64,000 bases of DNA from Symsagittifera roscoffensis (Eukaryota > Xenacoelomorpha > Acoela > Convolutidae): contig NC_087065.1 in the NCBI RefSeq assembly GCF_963678635.1, positions 55,332,397-55,396,396 on the forward strand, read 5' to 3'. Position numbers and translations under genes: made by a program. Below are positions 10,801 to 22,400 of the stretch, piece by piece. The notes under the pieces were generated by a model, which had not been told where the DNA came from, ran no database searches, and saw nothing but the letters and a program-made list of their open reading frames with translations. How positions within the stretch are numbered: the first letter of the stretch is position 1; the number at the start of each line of letters is the position of its first letter.

Positions 10801-11723
10801 GCTAATAATGGATGTACAAAAAAAAACCAACGGGGAATCCATTTATACTTTTATTTCAATTATATTTTTATTCGGATCATTATATTATTAATTTATGTTA
10901 TCTGATTGTACTTAAGTATTAAAACGCTCAGAATTGTTTCAGGCCCACGAAAAATTATCTCGACTACCTTCCCTTGGACTTGAATCTATTCGAAACAGAC
11001 ACAATGCGAGTCGAATTTGAACGAATAGCCGCAAGACAACCTATGGAAATGCTATCGATGAAGCGGTACGAGCTACCTGCCCCCGGAGCGGGTCAAAAAA
11101 ACGACATTGCTGCGTGGAACGAATGTGTTGAAAACAGTTTGGCTCAGTTAGAGCACATGGGAAGCAGAATTGAGAACTTGGAGCTGCTTGAAAAATATGG
11201 CGCAAATGCGTGGAAGACGCATAATGAACTCCTATCTAAAATGGTAGACCAGGCACAAAAACAAATGGCTGCTTTGAAGCGAGAAATACAAGAAACTAAT
11301 TGGCAGAGAAAGTCGGATCAAATGTCAGTCAGCACAAAACTATTATCATCGAAAGACGAATGGAATCATTTGGTGCATAAAAATTTCGACATAGAGGCCG
11401 CTTGTTTAAGACTGAGCAATGAAATCACGTTACTAGAAGAGGAATGTTCTAGATTAAATGCATCTGCTCCGCAAAATGATACTCGTAAAAGAAAAGTATT
11501 GGAAACGCAAAATCAACAACAGCAGTTTGTCGAAAGAGGAGTGGAAATGAGCGGACATGCAATCGGAAGGTCAGATGTTCCAGCAAATTTCAACGTGAGA
11601 GAGACAAGTGCGACTGAAGGAAGTAACTCGGACGATGAAAACAAACCACCAGTTGAGAAGAGTCAAAAAGTAGACGAAACGAGTGAAAAAAATAGTACAG
11701 ATGATTCTTCCATGGATACCTGA
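7806..11723 (+). CDS. BCAS2: Pre-mRNA-splicing factor SPF27 (BCAS2)
   Basis: Two exons, 7806-8011 and 10943-11723 (phase-2 intron), give 328 residues. BCAS2/SPF27 is a small helical subunit of the PRP19/NineTeen complex in the nucleus and supports spliceosome activation. Family hallmarks: DALPYID near residue 40, [19 protein letters not shown] up to the splice junction, then [61 protein letters not shown] and NWQRK, followed by heptad-rich helices. The protein is about 100 residues longer than vertebrate BCAS2 (225): an N-terminal Ser/Asn-rich lead of about 25 residues and an acidic C-terminal tail of about 80 rich in S, D, E and K. Start: ATG 7806 is the first in frame; 7827 has the better context (A at -3, G at +4). 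ATTAAA at 11888 is a possible poly(A) signal. Confidence 0.93.
8340..9262 (+). repeat. Solo copy of the ~1 kb SINE-bearing unit, split by a MITE
   Basis: Inside the BCAS2 intron. It begins with the head hairpin CGCAAAGCTTGTGTTATG and carries CCAACCTAAGTCGCAAATATTG and GCTAAGGGTATTAACACAGAC. It is then interrupted at 8523-8946 by a MITE and resumes with the tRNA-like part: GGATCTGTAGG and box B GGGTTCGAACCTGG at 9016-9029. AAAATGCGTCCGCTCTATAA, ACTGGTACTGCTAATGCGTC and two tail hairpins around 9190-9262 follow. It matches the tandem copies at 23.2-26.8 kb. Confidence 0.7.
8523..8946. mobile_element. hAT-like MITE, copy 1 (nested in SINE unit)
   Basis: 424 bp. The termini CAGTGGCATGCGCAG and the inverse of its right end (CAGTAGCTTGCCGAG) are imperfect inverted repeats. 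The flanking 8-bp direct repeats ATCATATT (8515-8522) and ATTATATT (8947-8954) match 7 of 8. The interior has the family's GGCGCC-rich core and a diverged GTCGACC region. No coding capacity. Confidence 0.65.
9490..9725 (+). mobile_element. tRNA-derived SINE-like element (Cys-like head)
   Basis: A box A-like TAGCGTCAGTGG at 9494-9505 and a degenerate box B, GATGTTCAATTCCCG, at 9554-9568 frame an anticodon-arm-like CAGCTGCAAATTTTG whose loop would read GCA (Cys). About 130 nt downstream is the shared tail, GTGAAGTGCAGCTTGGCTTCTG at 9698 on. The head is too degenerate to be a working tRNA. Confidence 0.5.
9975..10230 (+). mobile_element. tRNA-derived SINE-like element (Met-like head)
   Basis: The head resembles an elongator tRNA-Met. 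It has a box A-like TTAGTGGTTAG near 9985, an anticodon arm GAGA/TCTC around loop CTCATAA (anticodon CAT) at about 10001-10015, and box B AGATCGAATCC at 10025-10035. The body runs T-rich to the shared tail at 10190-10230 (TTGCGAAGCTCCATTTCACC, then TGTGTTTAA). It lies in the BCAS2 intron. The acceptor stem does not close, so I call it a SINE head and not a gene. Confidence 0.55.
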
Positions 11724-12639
11724 GATATCTTGAGCAGGTTTTATCAAAACTAATCATTTTGTTGCAAAATTCAAAAGTTCTGTTATATGCTTGTTTTTTT
11801 TTCAAAATGTGTTTTTCAAAAAGCTTCCGGCTCAGAAGTTTTTTGGCATTAGTTCTCAGAATTAGTTTCAGAGAATTTAAATGCTGTATTAAATTTAAAT
11901 GCAAAAATTAATTGCTGATTTTCCGAGCTGACAGTACCAAAGGGAAGAAGCTTTGGGTAGTCAGGGGTTCAAATCACTGAAGGGGGCGTTCGCCCCCCAC
12001 TAAATCCGCCCATGATTTGTCGTCATCTCCTTTTTTAGGTCAGGCCAATTGTATGAGCTCCCTGAGAACAGTAAGAGGATCCCATTTTGTCAAAATTTTC
12101 GCAATGCACGGTAGATGAATTTCTCTGAGATTAATTAATTGTTTTTGAAAGTTTTGGTCAAAAATTATGGTTTTCGTCAAATTACCAGAACCCATTTCCT
12201 TTCTGAAAAACAAGCAAATCGCATGTGCCAGTTGTTGCATAATTTTGCTCCAAAGTTCCATTACCAGGTATGAAGAGCTTTGGCGGATAAAGTGAGGTAA
12301 TTTTTCTTCTGCCCCTATTTTTGACGCCAAGGACAACATGAATTATTTTCAAGGTCTCTGTTTTCTAGCATGATTTCCAAACTAGAATCTGTAATCCTGA
12401 GAATCGGCCCTGGGTGATACCAGAAGTTTTTGTTCGATCAGATTAAAAACAAGTCTAAATCAGCAGCAAATCCTTATTGCGTTCAGTTCCATTTAATTTA
12501 ATTTTTTTTGCTTATCAATTCAGATATTCATACTTGATCTGAAAAAAAAAAATCTAAATAAAAAGATGTCGAGGTCAGCTGATCAGCCTAGTCCGGTGAG
12601 GCAAATTGACATCTAGGACCTGTTTTCAGAATAGTTTAG
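11724..12639. other. BCAS2-centlein spacer
   Basis: About 0.9 kb. It contains the end of a hAT-like MITE (about 11925-12013, ending CCCCACTAAATCCGCCCATG) and AT-rich DNA. At 12566 an ATG opens a 10-codon frame ending at a strong donor-like CCG/GTGAGG (12596). It is in phase with the centlein exon at 12640 if a 44-nt intron is removed, so it could be the true centlein start. Confidence 0.4.
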
Positions 12640-13369
12640 ATGCTTAGTGATAGTGGGACTGAAGTGTCCCGTTTGTGGAGTGAGAACAGTCGTCTGAAGG
12701 ACCAGCTGTCCCAGTGTGAGAAAGACAAGGAGTTCGTGTGGGGGCTGTGGAAGCGTCTGCAGACTGCAAATCCAGATGTATCTGCAGCAGTTGCTGATGT
12801 ACAGAGACATGAACAACAGAAGCATGAGGACAGAGACAACAAGGTCAGTGTCGGAAAAGGTTGATTATGTCTTGACAAGTTTCAGTCTTTATTTTCATTA
12901 GTCTTTTTTTTATGAGGACTTTCGGGTAGAATCTTACTAGATATTGAATTTCAAAAAAAAAATGTACAGGTTTTTTAAAAGATTTTTGTGGTGAGGAATG
13001 TTGCGTTCGACACAAGTCATTATCGTAGTAAAAGCTCTTGCATAGGTCGTGAGTATTTGTTGCTAATTTTTTTTCAGCTTGTTCACTCTCAAATTTGATT
13101 TTTCGCGGTTTGACTAATGATTTATTTACAAGTGTCTTGTAATCGGGAACTTGACTTTTTTCCCGTAGACAACTTTTCTTGCCTCTGACATTAAAATTGA
13201 AAGAAAGAAAGAATTTATTTCTCTAGTCAGCATTAAATACAACATTGAATATATTTATAATTTAAGTTAAATGATGCGACTTAGAGAGGATAGACAACGG
13301 GACCTAAAGGTCCTCCAGGGTCTACCCTTAAGTTGTTCAAACATAAAGATTTAACACTAATATTTAATG

Positions 13370-13400
<31 letters not shown>

Positions 13401-16400
13401 GAAATTTGAAAAAAAAAAAAAAAAAAAAAGTTTTGAAGTAGGTTTACTTCCGTAAGTTAAGATTTTTTGTTGGCGTTACTGAAAGAGCCCATCAACTTTA
13501 ACTTAAGACAACCAGGTTCACGGTCGCAGGTGAGTTTTAAAATAATTTTTAAGAAAAATAATTTTTTTCTTTTTTTTTTTCTTTTCTTTCTTTTCTTTTT
13601 TTTTACTAAGTGTTTAATATTTTTCGAAAAATCGTAAAAATGGCCATATCTCCTAAACTACAAGGATTTAGAGCTTCATATTTTAGCACGAGAATCGGAA
13701 GCTAGAGCAGTTGCCTGGTAGCATTTAACCAACGATAATCATTTTAAAGAAAAAAGGAAAAAGGAAAAAGTACTACAAATCGTAGATAAGTTTTGTTAGT
13801 TCGTCGTTTTGCAACAAAAATGTATTTTTGAAATTATGGTAAAACACTTTTACTTTTGTCTCAGAAAAACTTTCAATATTTTCAGGAATTATATTTTGCA
13901 GTCTCAATAAGTTAAAAAGCTTGCAAGCACGATATCGGATAGAAAAACGTTCAAATCTTTTCTTGCAAAGAGGTTCTAATAGTAAATTGTATTTTGAGTT
14001 TCTTGTTTGTCTCTGCCGATTATTAAAAACAAACAAATTGTTAAGGAAACTCTCTGAATGAAAGGAATTAATTGAGCGCAGAACAAATTTGAGCAATTCG
14101 TATACATGCAATTCGAAAACCGATAGAAAATTGTATTTAAGAAAAATGTCATTACAGGAGTACATTTTCTTTCGAAAGAACATAAATTTAATTATTTTCT
14201 TTTGTAAAAGAAATAAACACTCCAGTGAACTTCGACTGCAGCAACCGTAAATCAGAATTCCGTATTGTATTATAGGAACAACATTACTTCTGTAGTATTC
14301 TAGTAATTGTGAAAGCGGCACGTAATGCCTCAGTTTTGATATAATACCACATTGTTTACCGAGTCTCATTTTAACATTATTAATATGAGTTTGATAAGAT
14401 AACTTACAATCTATATAAATTCCTAGATATTTGCATACGGGTTTTAGTATAATGTTAGAAGAATTAAGCTTGAAGCGATAATTGGAAGCACTTTTTATAT
14501 TCATTTGATTTGTTTTATCACTATTAACTATTAACTTGTTGGCGATAAGCCAACGATCCAGCTTGCCAATATCTTCTCTAATTTGAGTTATTTGGCAACC
14601 AATTGCCGTCAGGTTGGTGTCATCTGCAAACAGTGTTACTTCAACTGATTTGCATGCTGATGGAAGGTCATTTACGTAAATTAGGAAAAGCAAAGGTCCC
14701 AGTATCGAGCCTTGAGGAACACCGCATGTTATTTTCTTCCAATCAGAGAATTGTCCATTTACTAAAACTCGTTGAGTCCGTTCAAATAAGTAGGTCTGAA
14801 ACCACCGGTTACAATTTCCTCTTATACCATAAGATTCCAGTTTATTTAGTAGTATTTGATGATCGAGAGTATCAAAGGCTTTCCTAAGATCCAAGAAAAA
14901 ACTATAAATTTCATTTGTATGACTTCTCATTCTTAGATTTTCTGTCAATTCAGCTACTGCATCTATTGTACTATGTTTGGTTCTAAAGCCGAATTGTTTG
15001 TTGTATAAAAGGGATAAATTTTCAAAGTAAGAATATAATCTGTTGTGCATTGCGCGTTCATAGATTTTGCTCCAAACTATTAGTAAAGAAATTGGCCGAT
15101 AGTTGTTTTCATCTCGCCGCGATTTTTCTTTGTGGATTGGAACAATTTTGGCTTTACGAAGTTCGGAAGGGAAAACACCTTTAGAAAAAGACGCATTAAT
15201 AAGTATTGTTAATAAAGGAGCAACAGCATTTTTAGAAGATTTGACAATTAAGTTACTGACGTAATCATCCCCAGATGTCGATTTATCGTCCAATTGAGAG
15301 ATGATTTGGTGTATTTCTGGTTCTGTTACCTTAAAAAGAAACATGGAGTGATTTAATTTGGGTAAGCATGGTGGATCTATTTTAGGCAACTCTTTTTTCA
15401 AATTCTCTCCAATGTTAGTGAAGAAATCATTGAATTTGTCAGCAATATCTTTATTAGATGGATTTTCTTGGACTTGAAGGCATGAATCTAGAACAGGAAT
15501 ATTTGATTGGGCTAAGTTCTTACAATTTAATTCATTGAGTAACTTATATGTTTGTCTTGAGTCTCCAATGCAATGTCTAAATTTATTCATGTAATGTGTT
15601 CTTTTCTTGCATTTAACGGCGTTTTCAAACTTTTGTCTTTGTTTTTTAAAATTCACTAGGGTTTCTGGATTTTCAGGATTATTTTTCCATCTTCGATGGG
15701 CTGCATTGCGCTTATTTCGCAGATTTTTAAGATCATTGTTGAACCATGGTGGCTGAGTTTTGCTTCTTGGTGAAATTGCCTTTAGCGGAGCGAATTTGTC
15801 TAGGACATTTTCAAAGATACATTTGAATAAATTAAAAGACTCACTGGGATCTTCGGTACCCATGAGAATTTCTTCCTGTTCACTTAACACACGCTGTAAT
15901 TCATTTTCAAATTCTCTACATTTTGAAGCCTTCCTCAGAAAAGATGTATCACGGAATGTTATCGATATATCTTTTTTACATTGCTTTATTGACCAATCTA
16001 AGAGGATTGGATAGTGGTCTGATATAGTTTCTTGTTCTAACACCGTGGAATTGGGATTTGCAATATTTTGATAGATGAAGTGATCTAAACAAGTTGATGT
16101 TGTTAATGATACACGAGTAGGTTCTGATGCAAAATACTCAAACCCATTCGAGTTTATAGCGTTCAGGTAATTAATGGTGAGTTGATTTTCTTGCAGTGTA
16201 TTTATATTGAAATCGCCACATACAATGAAAGGGTCAGAATGTGTGCTATTATCTTCAAGAAACTGTTCAAGTTTGTCAGTAAAGAGTAACTTGTTTATTC
16301 TTGGTGGATTGTAGATGACGGCTATTTTTAATTTGTAATTGTTTTTTTCGACCTCCGCGAATAAAGCCTCTTCAAATGTGACATCTCGTTGTTTCAGTAA

Positions 16401-19400
16401 ATTACAGTTTTTATGTACCTGAACCATCACTCCTCCTCCTCTCATGCCATTTCGATTTTGCATAAGGCATTGGTTATAACCATTTATCAGGTAAATTTTA
16501 CCTTCATCTGTTTCATTTAGCCATGTTTCGCTTAAACAAATTATATCAGGTGGCGACTCAAGACTTAAAATAAGTGCTTCCAATTTTTCATAGTGTGGTT
16601 TTAAAGACATGATATTTAGGTGTAGCACAGAAAAATTAAAGAAATCCGCTTTATGACCAGATTGATTATTATAACAGGTAATTTGGGATAATTCATTATT
16701 AAGCACAATTGAGGGATTCATATTATCAGTCACGAAAACAATTCATGGTGTCATTGTAACTGTAACCAAGATCTGATGCAGCATGGAAAATATTTTGATA
16801 TCTATACACTTGATCATTATTTTGGAGAGTGTATAAAATCATGCCCTCTCTGGTCCATGTTGATGCGATGCGCTTGTCAGTTTTCATAAGCTTCAGAAAC
16901 TTCACTCGTGCTCTGGTGATGTCTTCAAATACTTTAACATTTTCAGTGGTGGGCTTGTCTCGCAAGGTTTTTTTTTCCTCATAATTTCCACTTTGGCTAT
17001 GCGCCTGGAGAACTTCACAATGATAGGGCGGGCTGCTACATTTTTGGCTGGTAATCGATGAGCAATTGAAATATCGCCTTCCTCTACCTTTGCATTAATC
17101 TCCTTAGAGATGGATATAATCTTCTTGATTGTCTCTTCAGGCTGCTCTCTACTAGTTTCGTTTATTCCCAGTACTCGAATATTGTCACGTCTGTTGTATG
17201 TTTCCTGCTGTTCAGTCTCGCACAGGGTCCTTAAGGTACTTCTGAGTTCGCTGTTTTTCATTTCGTCGTTAAGCTCTTCGCAATTTTCTTTCTTAAGGTT
17301 TGCGCATTCGGCTCTTATTGCATTTCCTATGACTGTCTGCAATTCGTTCTTCAAATCAAGTTTTAGTTTTTCCAGAATTTTTGGGAGTGCTGTGTTGATG
17401 GCATTTTCGACAGCTTCTTCTATGTCAATACTCTGCTTCTTACTTTCTTGCTCGTTTAATGGACTCATAACTTCATTTGGTCTCTTCGGGTTTGATAATG
17501 ATTTTGGTATCGGAGTCTGATCTTGGTATCTCAGGTTCGGTAGATTTGCTTCCTCGGATACCTCAAGCTGTTCATCATTTCCAATTGGTTGATTTGCGTT
17601 AGACATCTCTGTCTCTGAAACTATTTAATAAGTTTATCACAACAATTAGGCTAAGCTACTTTGTTAGGCTACAATGAATTAGGCTACAATGAAGCTACTT
17701 TGTTAGTGAATCTTAGCAATTTTGAGACTGCCTTCCACTCGGCCTTCCATGTTTTTGGATGCTAAGATTTTGGATACATTTACTGAATCCCTTTTTAGTG
17801 CAAAGACGAATGTCTTCGGAACTTTCTGTGCTTCTTGCGCAGCTAAAAGTTGTTCTTTTTCTGCCAAAGGCCATTGATTTAGTTGGCCCACGTTTTTTTT
17901 TCTCCGCATTATTATGTTACTGAAGAATGTCTTGTCGTATATGACCTTTTTTATTATGGTACAGGTTCTTGCAGTGCTGGACGCCAAGGACAATCTAATC
18001 CGAGATCTGGAATCAGAAGTTGGGAAGCTACAGGCAGAGCTGGAGACGAAAAGTGGCGAGTGTGAGAGATTGAATGAGTTCAAACTGCATCTGGAGAATG
18101 ACAACCACGTGATCACGGAGAGAGTGAGGGAGATTGAGTTGCTAGTGAGTGACAGAGAGCACTCTGCCAATCTCAAACAACAGAACACGCAACAGGTCGG
18201 TGAATTAATGCAACCAGTTCAACAATTCGTTACTTCTTTTGTCCTCACTTTAAACTTGAAAAGCCTATGCTTTATGATGCTGTTTTCAACCCAGGGTGAC
18301 CACTTGGTCTCTTGAAAGAAGAGTAGTTTCTAATTGGTTTATTTAAGGTCTCTCAAAGTCTCTTTTTATGTCGTTTTGAAGAGACGATGTACTTAGTCGC
18401 GATTTTTTTTCAGCTAAAGTCTTAATTTTTTTCATGTTCAGTTTTTTTTTTCGCGGTTTGACTTTCGATTTGATTTTAAGTTCAGTTTATTTCCTTTGTT
18501 AAAAGGAAAATAAACTCCATTATCGAACAGCGAAAGTGGAAAGATTCCTTAAAACATGGTCGACTTCTAGTTTTGAAAGTGGAATTTAATTATCGAATTT
18601 CCCAGCGAATTATAAACTTTACCTATTAATCCAGTTTTCTCAAATTGGGTTAATTTTATCAAAAAAGTGTCAGCTTTAAAAGCTTTAAGGCCATCTTTTT
18701 TTCCTGAAATTGAAACTTTGCCAACTGTCTGTGGCTATGTGTTACATGAATAATGAGTTTGTTTTTTGTTTTCACCGTTAAATGAGTAAAAGTGGTTTCT
18801 ATTTGTCGATAATAAAACGTTTTTTTTATCGATTTCCGTGTTAAAACATAGGTATCTTTTTTCCGCGTAAAAGTGACTACCCTTTTCTTACCTATAATTA
18901 CCTAGATCCGCTATGCAAAGAAAGGATGAGGGATACACTGAAGTTACCTATTAATAGGATTGATTACCAAGTCTTTGATGGAATTGTACTTAAGCTGGAC
19001 GGCTTCGAAAATAAAAGTCGATGAACGTACAGGGTGTTTTCAAAACGTGTTTTTCATAAATCCCCTCTACTTTTGCGAATATTTAGTTTAATACAGTGAT
19101 TTTTTTTTCAGTAGGCAGGAATGTTCGCCGAATTCTGATGATGTACTTGATTGATTTGGATTGTTTTTTCTTCACGATGTTTTCGCGATTTAATGAATTT
19201 TCAGATTTTTTAATAGGTCCCGATGATTCTTCATTGTTAACAGTTCAGTTCATTCATAAATTGTTCTAAAATTTCAAAATGTTTTAAGAGCATCTAATTT
19301 TTTCTATAAAATTCGAAGTTGAGATTTTTCAAAAACACAATTCGAGTGTTTTTTTTTCTGTTTACTTGCATCCATGGACTCTTTACAACTTTCTGTTGGT

Positions 19401-22400
19401 GATGTTTTTAAAATTATTATTTTTTCTTTCGTATAAACTATTGAATTTCGCATTAGTTCTATCTCTGCAAAAATGCAAGTTTCATATTATTGCTCAATTT
19501 CACCCTAGAAATTTTTTTGTTCAATTATGTTCCAGGCAATTCAAGAGCTCCAGCAGCAGTCAGTGGGATTCAGAGCGCGCTGCGATGCCCTTATAACTGA
19601 AGTGGACACCCTTCGCTCTACGAACTCAGAACTGAGTAGTCGCAACGGATTTCTAACCCGCAAAATGGGCGAATTAGAAGAGGATTTGTCCAAGAAGACT
19701 TTTCAATTAGACAAACTTACGACAGAACATCACCGAATGAAGGAAGATCGAATGAATTTAGACATGCGCCTCAAGTCACAAAGCAACGAATCAATGACTG
19801 CAAACCAGGCGCTAAGTCGTTTCGTGGATGAAAACCGGATGTTAAAGGACAATTTGAATGGTTTGCAGAAAGATTACGACAAAATGGCGATTGATAATAG
19901 AAGACAATGCGAGTTGATAAGGCAACTGCAGAATTTACAGAAAGACACAGAAGGTGTAATGAAGAACCAGGAAGATGTCTATAATGCCGAGAAGAAAAAC
20001 TATCAGGCCATGTACTATGAAACGTCGGCAAAATTGAAAGACGCTATTAGCGAAGAGCAGAAGATCAAGTATGAGTACGAGCAAATGAAAAGCGACCTGA
20101 AATCAGAAAACTTGGGCCTGAAAAGAGAGATCTCTACTCTTCAGTCGCAAATAAAAGAACTGCGGCCGAAAAAAGTTATAATCGGAAATGAACTTTGTGA
20201 CGTGTGTACCGACTGTTCCGCTAAAGTTACTTCATACGAAAATGAGATCCAACTTCTGCAGTCGAAGCTAAACGAGAGAAATAGAATGATAGAATCTTTC
20301 GAAGTCCGAGACACTATGCACAGAAACCGAAGTGTAGACCAGAAACGAAGCGGCTCTTATACGAGGGCGACTGCTACCTCTCGTGCGCGCTCATTTTCGC
20401 CGTTAGCTACTAATAGAAACGCATTGGATCTTGCACGGAAGCTTTCGGTGTCCGAAAAGAAGGTTTCGGCTCTGACTTCTAAATTAAAATCGGCAGACCA
20501 GGAGCTTCTAGAAGTGCGCAAAGCTCACGAACGAAGGTTGGCTAGGTTCAAGAGCTTACAACAGGAGATGATTTTGCTGCGTGAACAAGTTAAAACATAC
20601 GAAAAGGACGGCGAGTCACCTGTCGTCAGAAGTTTGAACGACATTTCGAAGGGAAATTCAAAGGAAAAAATGGCGAAACAGTTCGAGAAGATGAAACAAG
20701 AAAACAGGGATCTGGCAAATCAAAAGATAGAACTTCAGGAAATAGTGGATAGGCTTAGAGTAGAGCGTGTACGAGATTCGGCTTTGATGCAGGACCTGCA
20801 GCAAAATCTGGCAAATGAAGTTGAAGGTAAAAGTGTAGATGGTGAAATTCGACAATGGATGTCCGAGTGTCGCAAGCTAGAATCGAAGATTCTAGATCTA
20901 AAAGAGGAATTGATTATATCCAATCAGGGGAAAGACGCGCTAGCGAAGGAATGCAACAGGCTTACTGAGCTTTCAGAGTCTCTTAAGCAAAGTGTTGAAA
21001 GTTTTGAAAGATCGAAGCGAGCCGGTAAAAAATCCAAACCGAAGGTTTCTGTGAAAGGACTAGCAGCTAACAAGCCTAAAGTAGCAAAAAATAAACCCCG
21101 AAATAATTTGTCTTTGTTACGTAATATAGACGAGAACGCGTCATTGACTGCTGAAGATGAAGATGAATATGAAGAGATTTTGGGAAGCGAAGATGAAGAT
21201 ACGGATACCTACCAGACTGTAAACTCATCGCTAAGTTTGGGCAACCGTATAAAGGAAGTAGCCCAGGCGAACAAAAAGATCGAAAGAGCTTCTAAGCGAG
21301 TGTTAAATAGAACCTCATCGACCCAAACTGACATAGATCTTTCGAATGCTTCGACGTTGGCACATTTAGTGGGAATGATGTCAAACCCAAGCACGCCTCG
21401 AGATACAACAATCGACGAAAGAACCCAAGAGTCTTATAATTTTGGAGCCCCTCTTGTGTCGAAAGGCAAAGGAAGTATGCAGCTTCAAGGTAGTTTCAAA
21501 CCAGGATTTGACCAGAAAGTGAAGAAGCAGAAAGGTTCAAACTCTAGCACTAACTCAGGGTCTAGTTATAAATCGAAGCAAACTATTAAAAATCTGAAAT
21601 CTGACGTTTCTTTGCTCAGTGAGAAATGCGAGACTCTAACTGAACAAAACGCAGCCTTAAGGTCGGCTAAAGTTTCATTACAGAGCACAATTGATGGTCT
21701 TTATAGTCAAGTGGACCGGCTGCAAAATGAACAGCAAAACATGAGCTCTAAATTGCGATGCGCCAAAATGAAAGAGCAGAAGTTATCAGTGGAGGTGGAA
21801 AAACTCGAAAAAGTAAAATCAGAGTTAGAAGCAAAAAGTGGAACTGATAATTCTGGAAAACAGGATTCAGAAATTAGAAGTTTGGAAAGTCGATTGCGGA
21901 ACGCGCAAAATGAGACCAATCGTCTGAAGCAAGAAGTTAAATCTATCACAGACGAAAAGGAGCAGAAACAGAATGATTCTAAAAGTTTGCAGGAGAAAAT
22001 TACTAGACTGGAACGAGATGTAACACAAAAACGTTCTTTGATCGAAAACTTGAGGTTCAAGATCAAAACCTTCGAAGAAAACGCCAAGAATGATTTGAAA
22101 GAACAGAATGAATACGATGCTAAGTCTCATGCACTGAAAGAAACTGCGGAATCGGCTAAGCGAACAATTGAAAATTTGAGAAGTCAGCTTGGCCATTACA
22201 AGAGTATTAATGTAGAAGCCATTCAAAAGATAGAAAAGCTGGAAAAGCATATTAAGACGTTGGAAAGTAAGAAACACGAGTATGAGAACTTTGCGACTGA
22301 AATGGAAAATGTAGCGACCTCTCAGCTTGAAGGGCTGGCAATGCAAAGCGAAGTGGCCATTGAACGGCTGCAAAGTCAGTTGAAAGATGCGGGTGTGATC

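Larger units (their letters stand above)
13197..17640 (-). mobile_element. LINE B, APE-type non-LTR retrotransposon, nearly intact
   Basis: About 4.4 kb, antisense in centlein intron 1. The 3' end (left) is the (TTTC)n tail seen as GAAAGAAAGAAAGAATTTAT at 13199 on. The 3'UTR holds two long homopolymer runs (13370-13399, 13409-13429, A on the + strand). The 5' end is inferred about 30 nt before ORF1, where similarity to LINE A ends. ORF1 has one frameshift; ORF2 is open from start to stop. Of the two LINEs it is clearly the younger. Confidence 0.87.

Noticed and set aside
14603-17520. Plus-strand frames across LINE B (14603-14887, 15760-16014, 17110-17520) and LINE A (5107-5817)
   Set aside because: Antisense shadows of the LINE ORFs.
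21707-22373. Minus-strand frames inside centlein exon 3 (also 19771-20031, 20658-20923)
   Set aside because: Antisense shadows of a long, clearly conserved coding exon.
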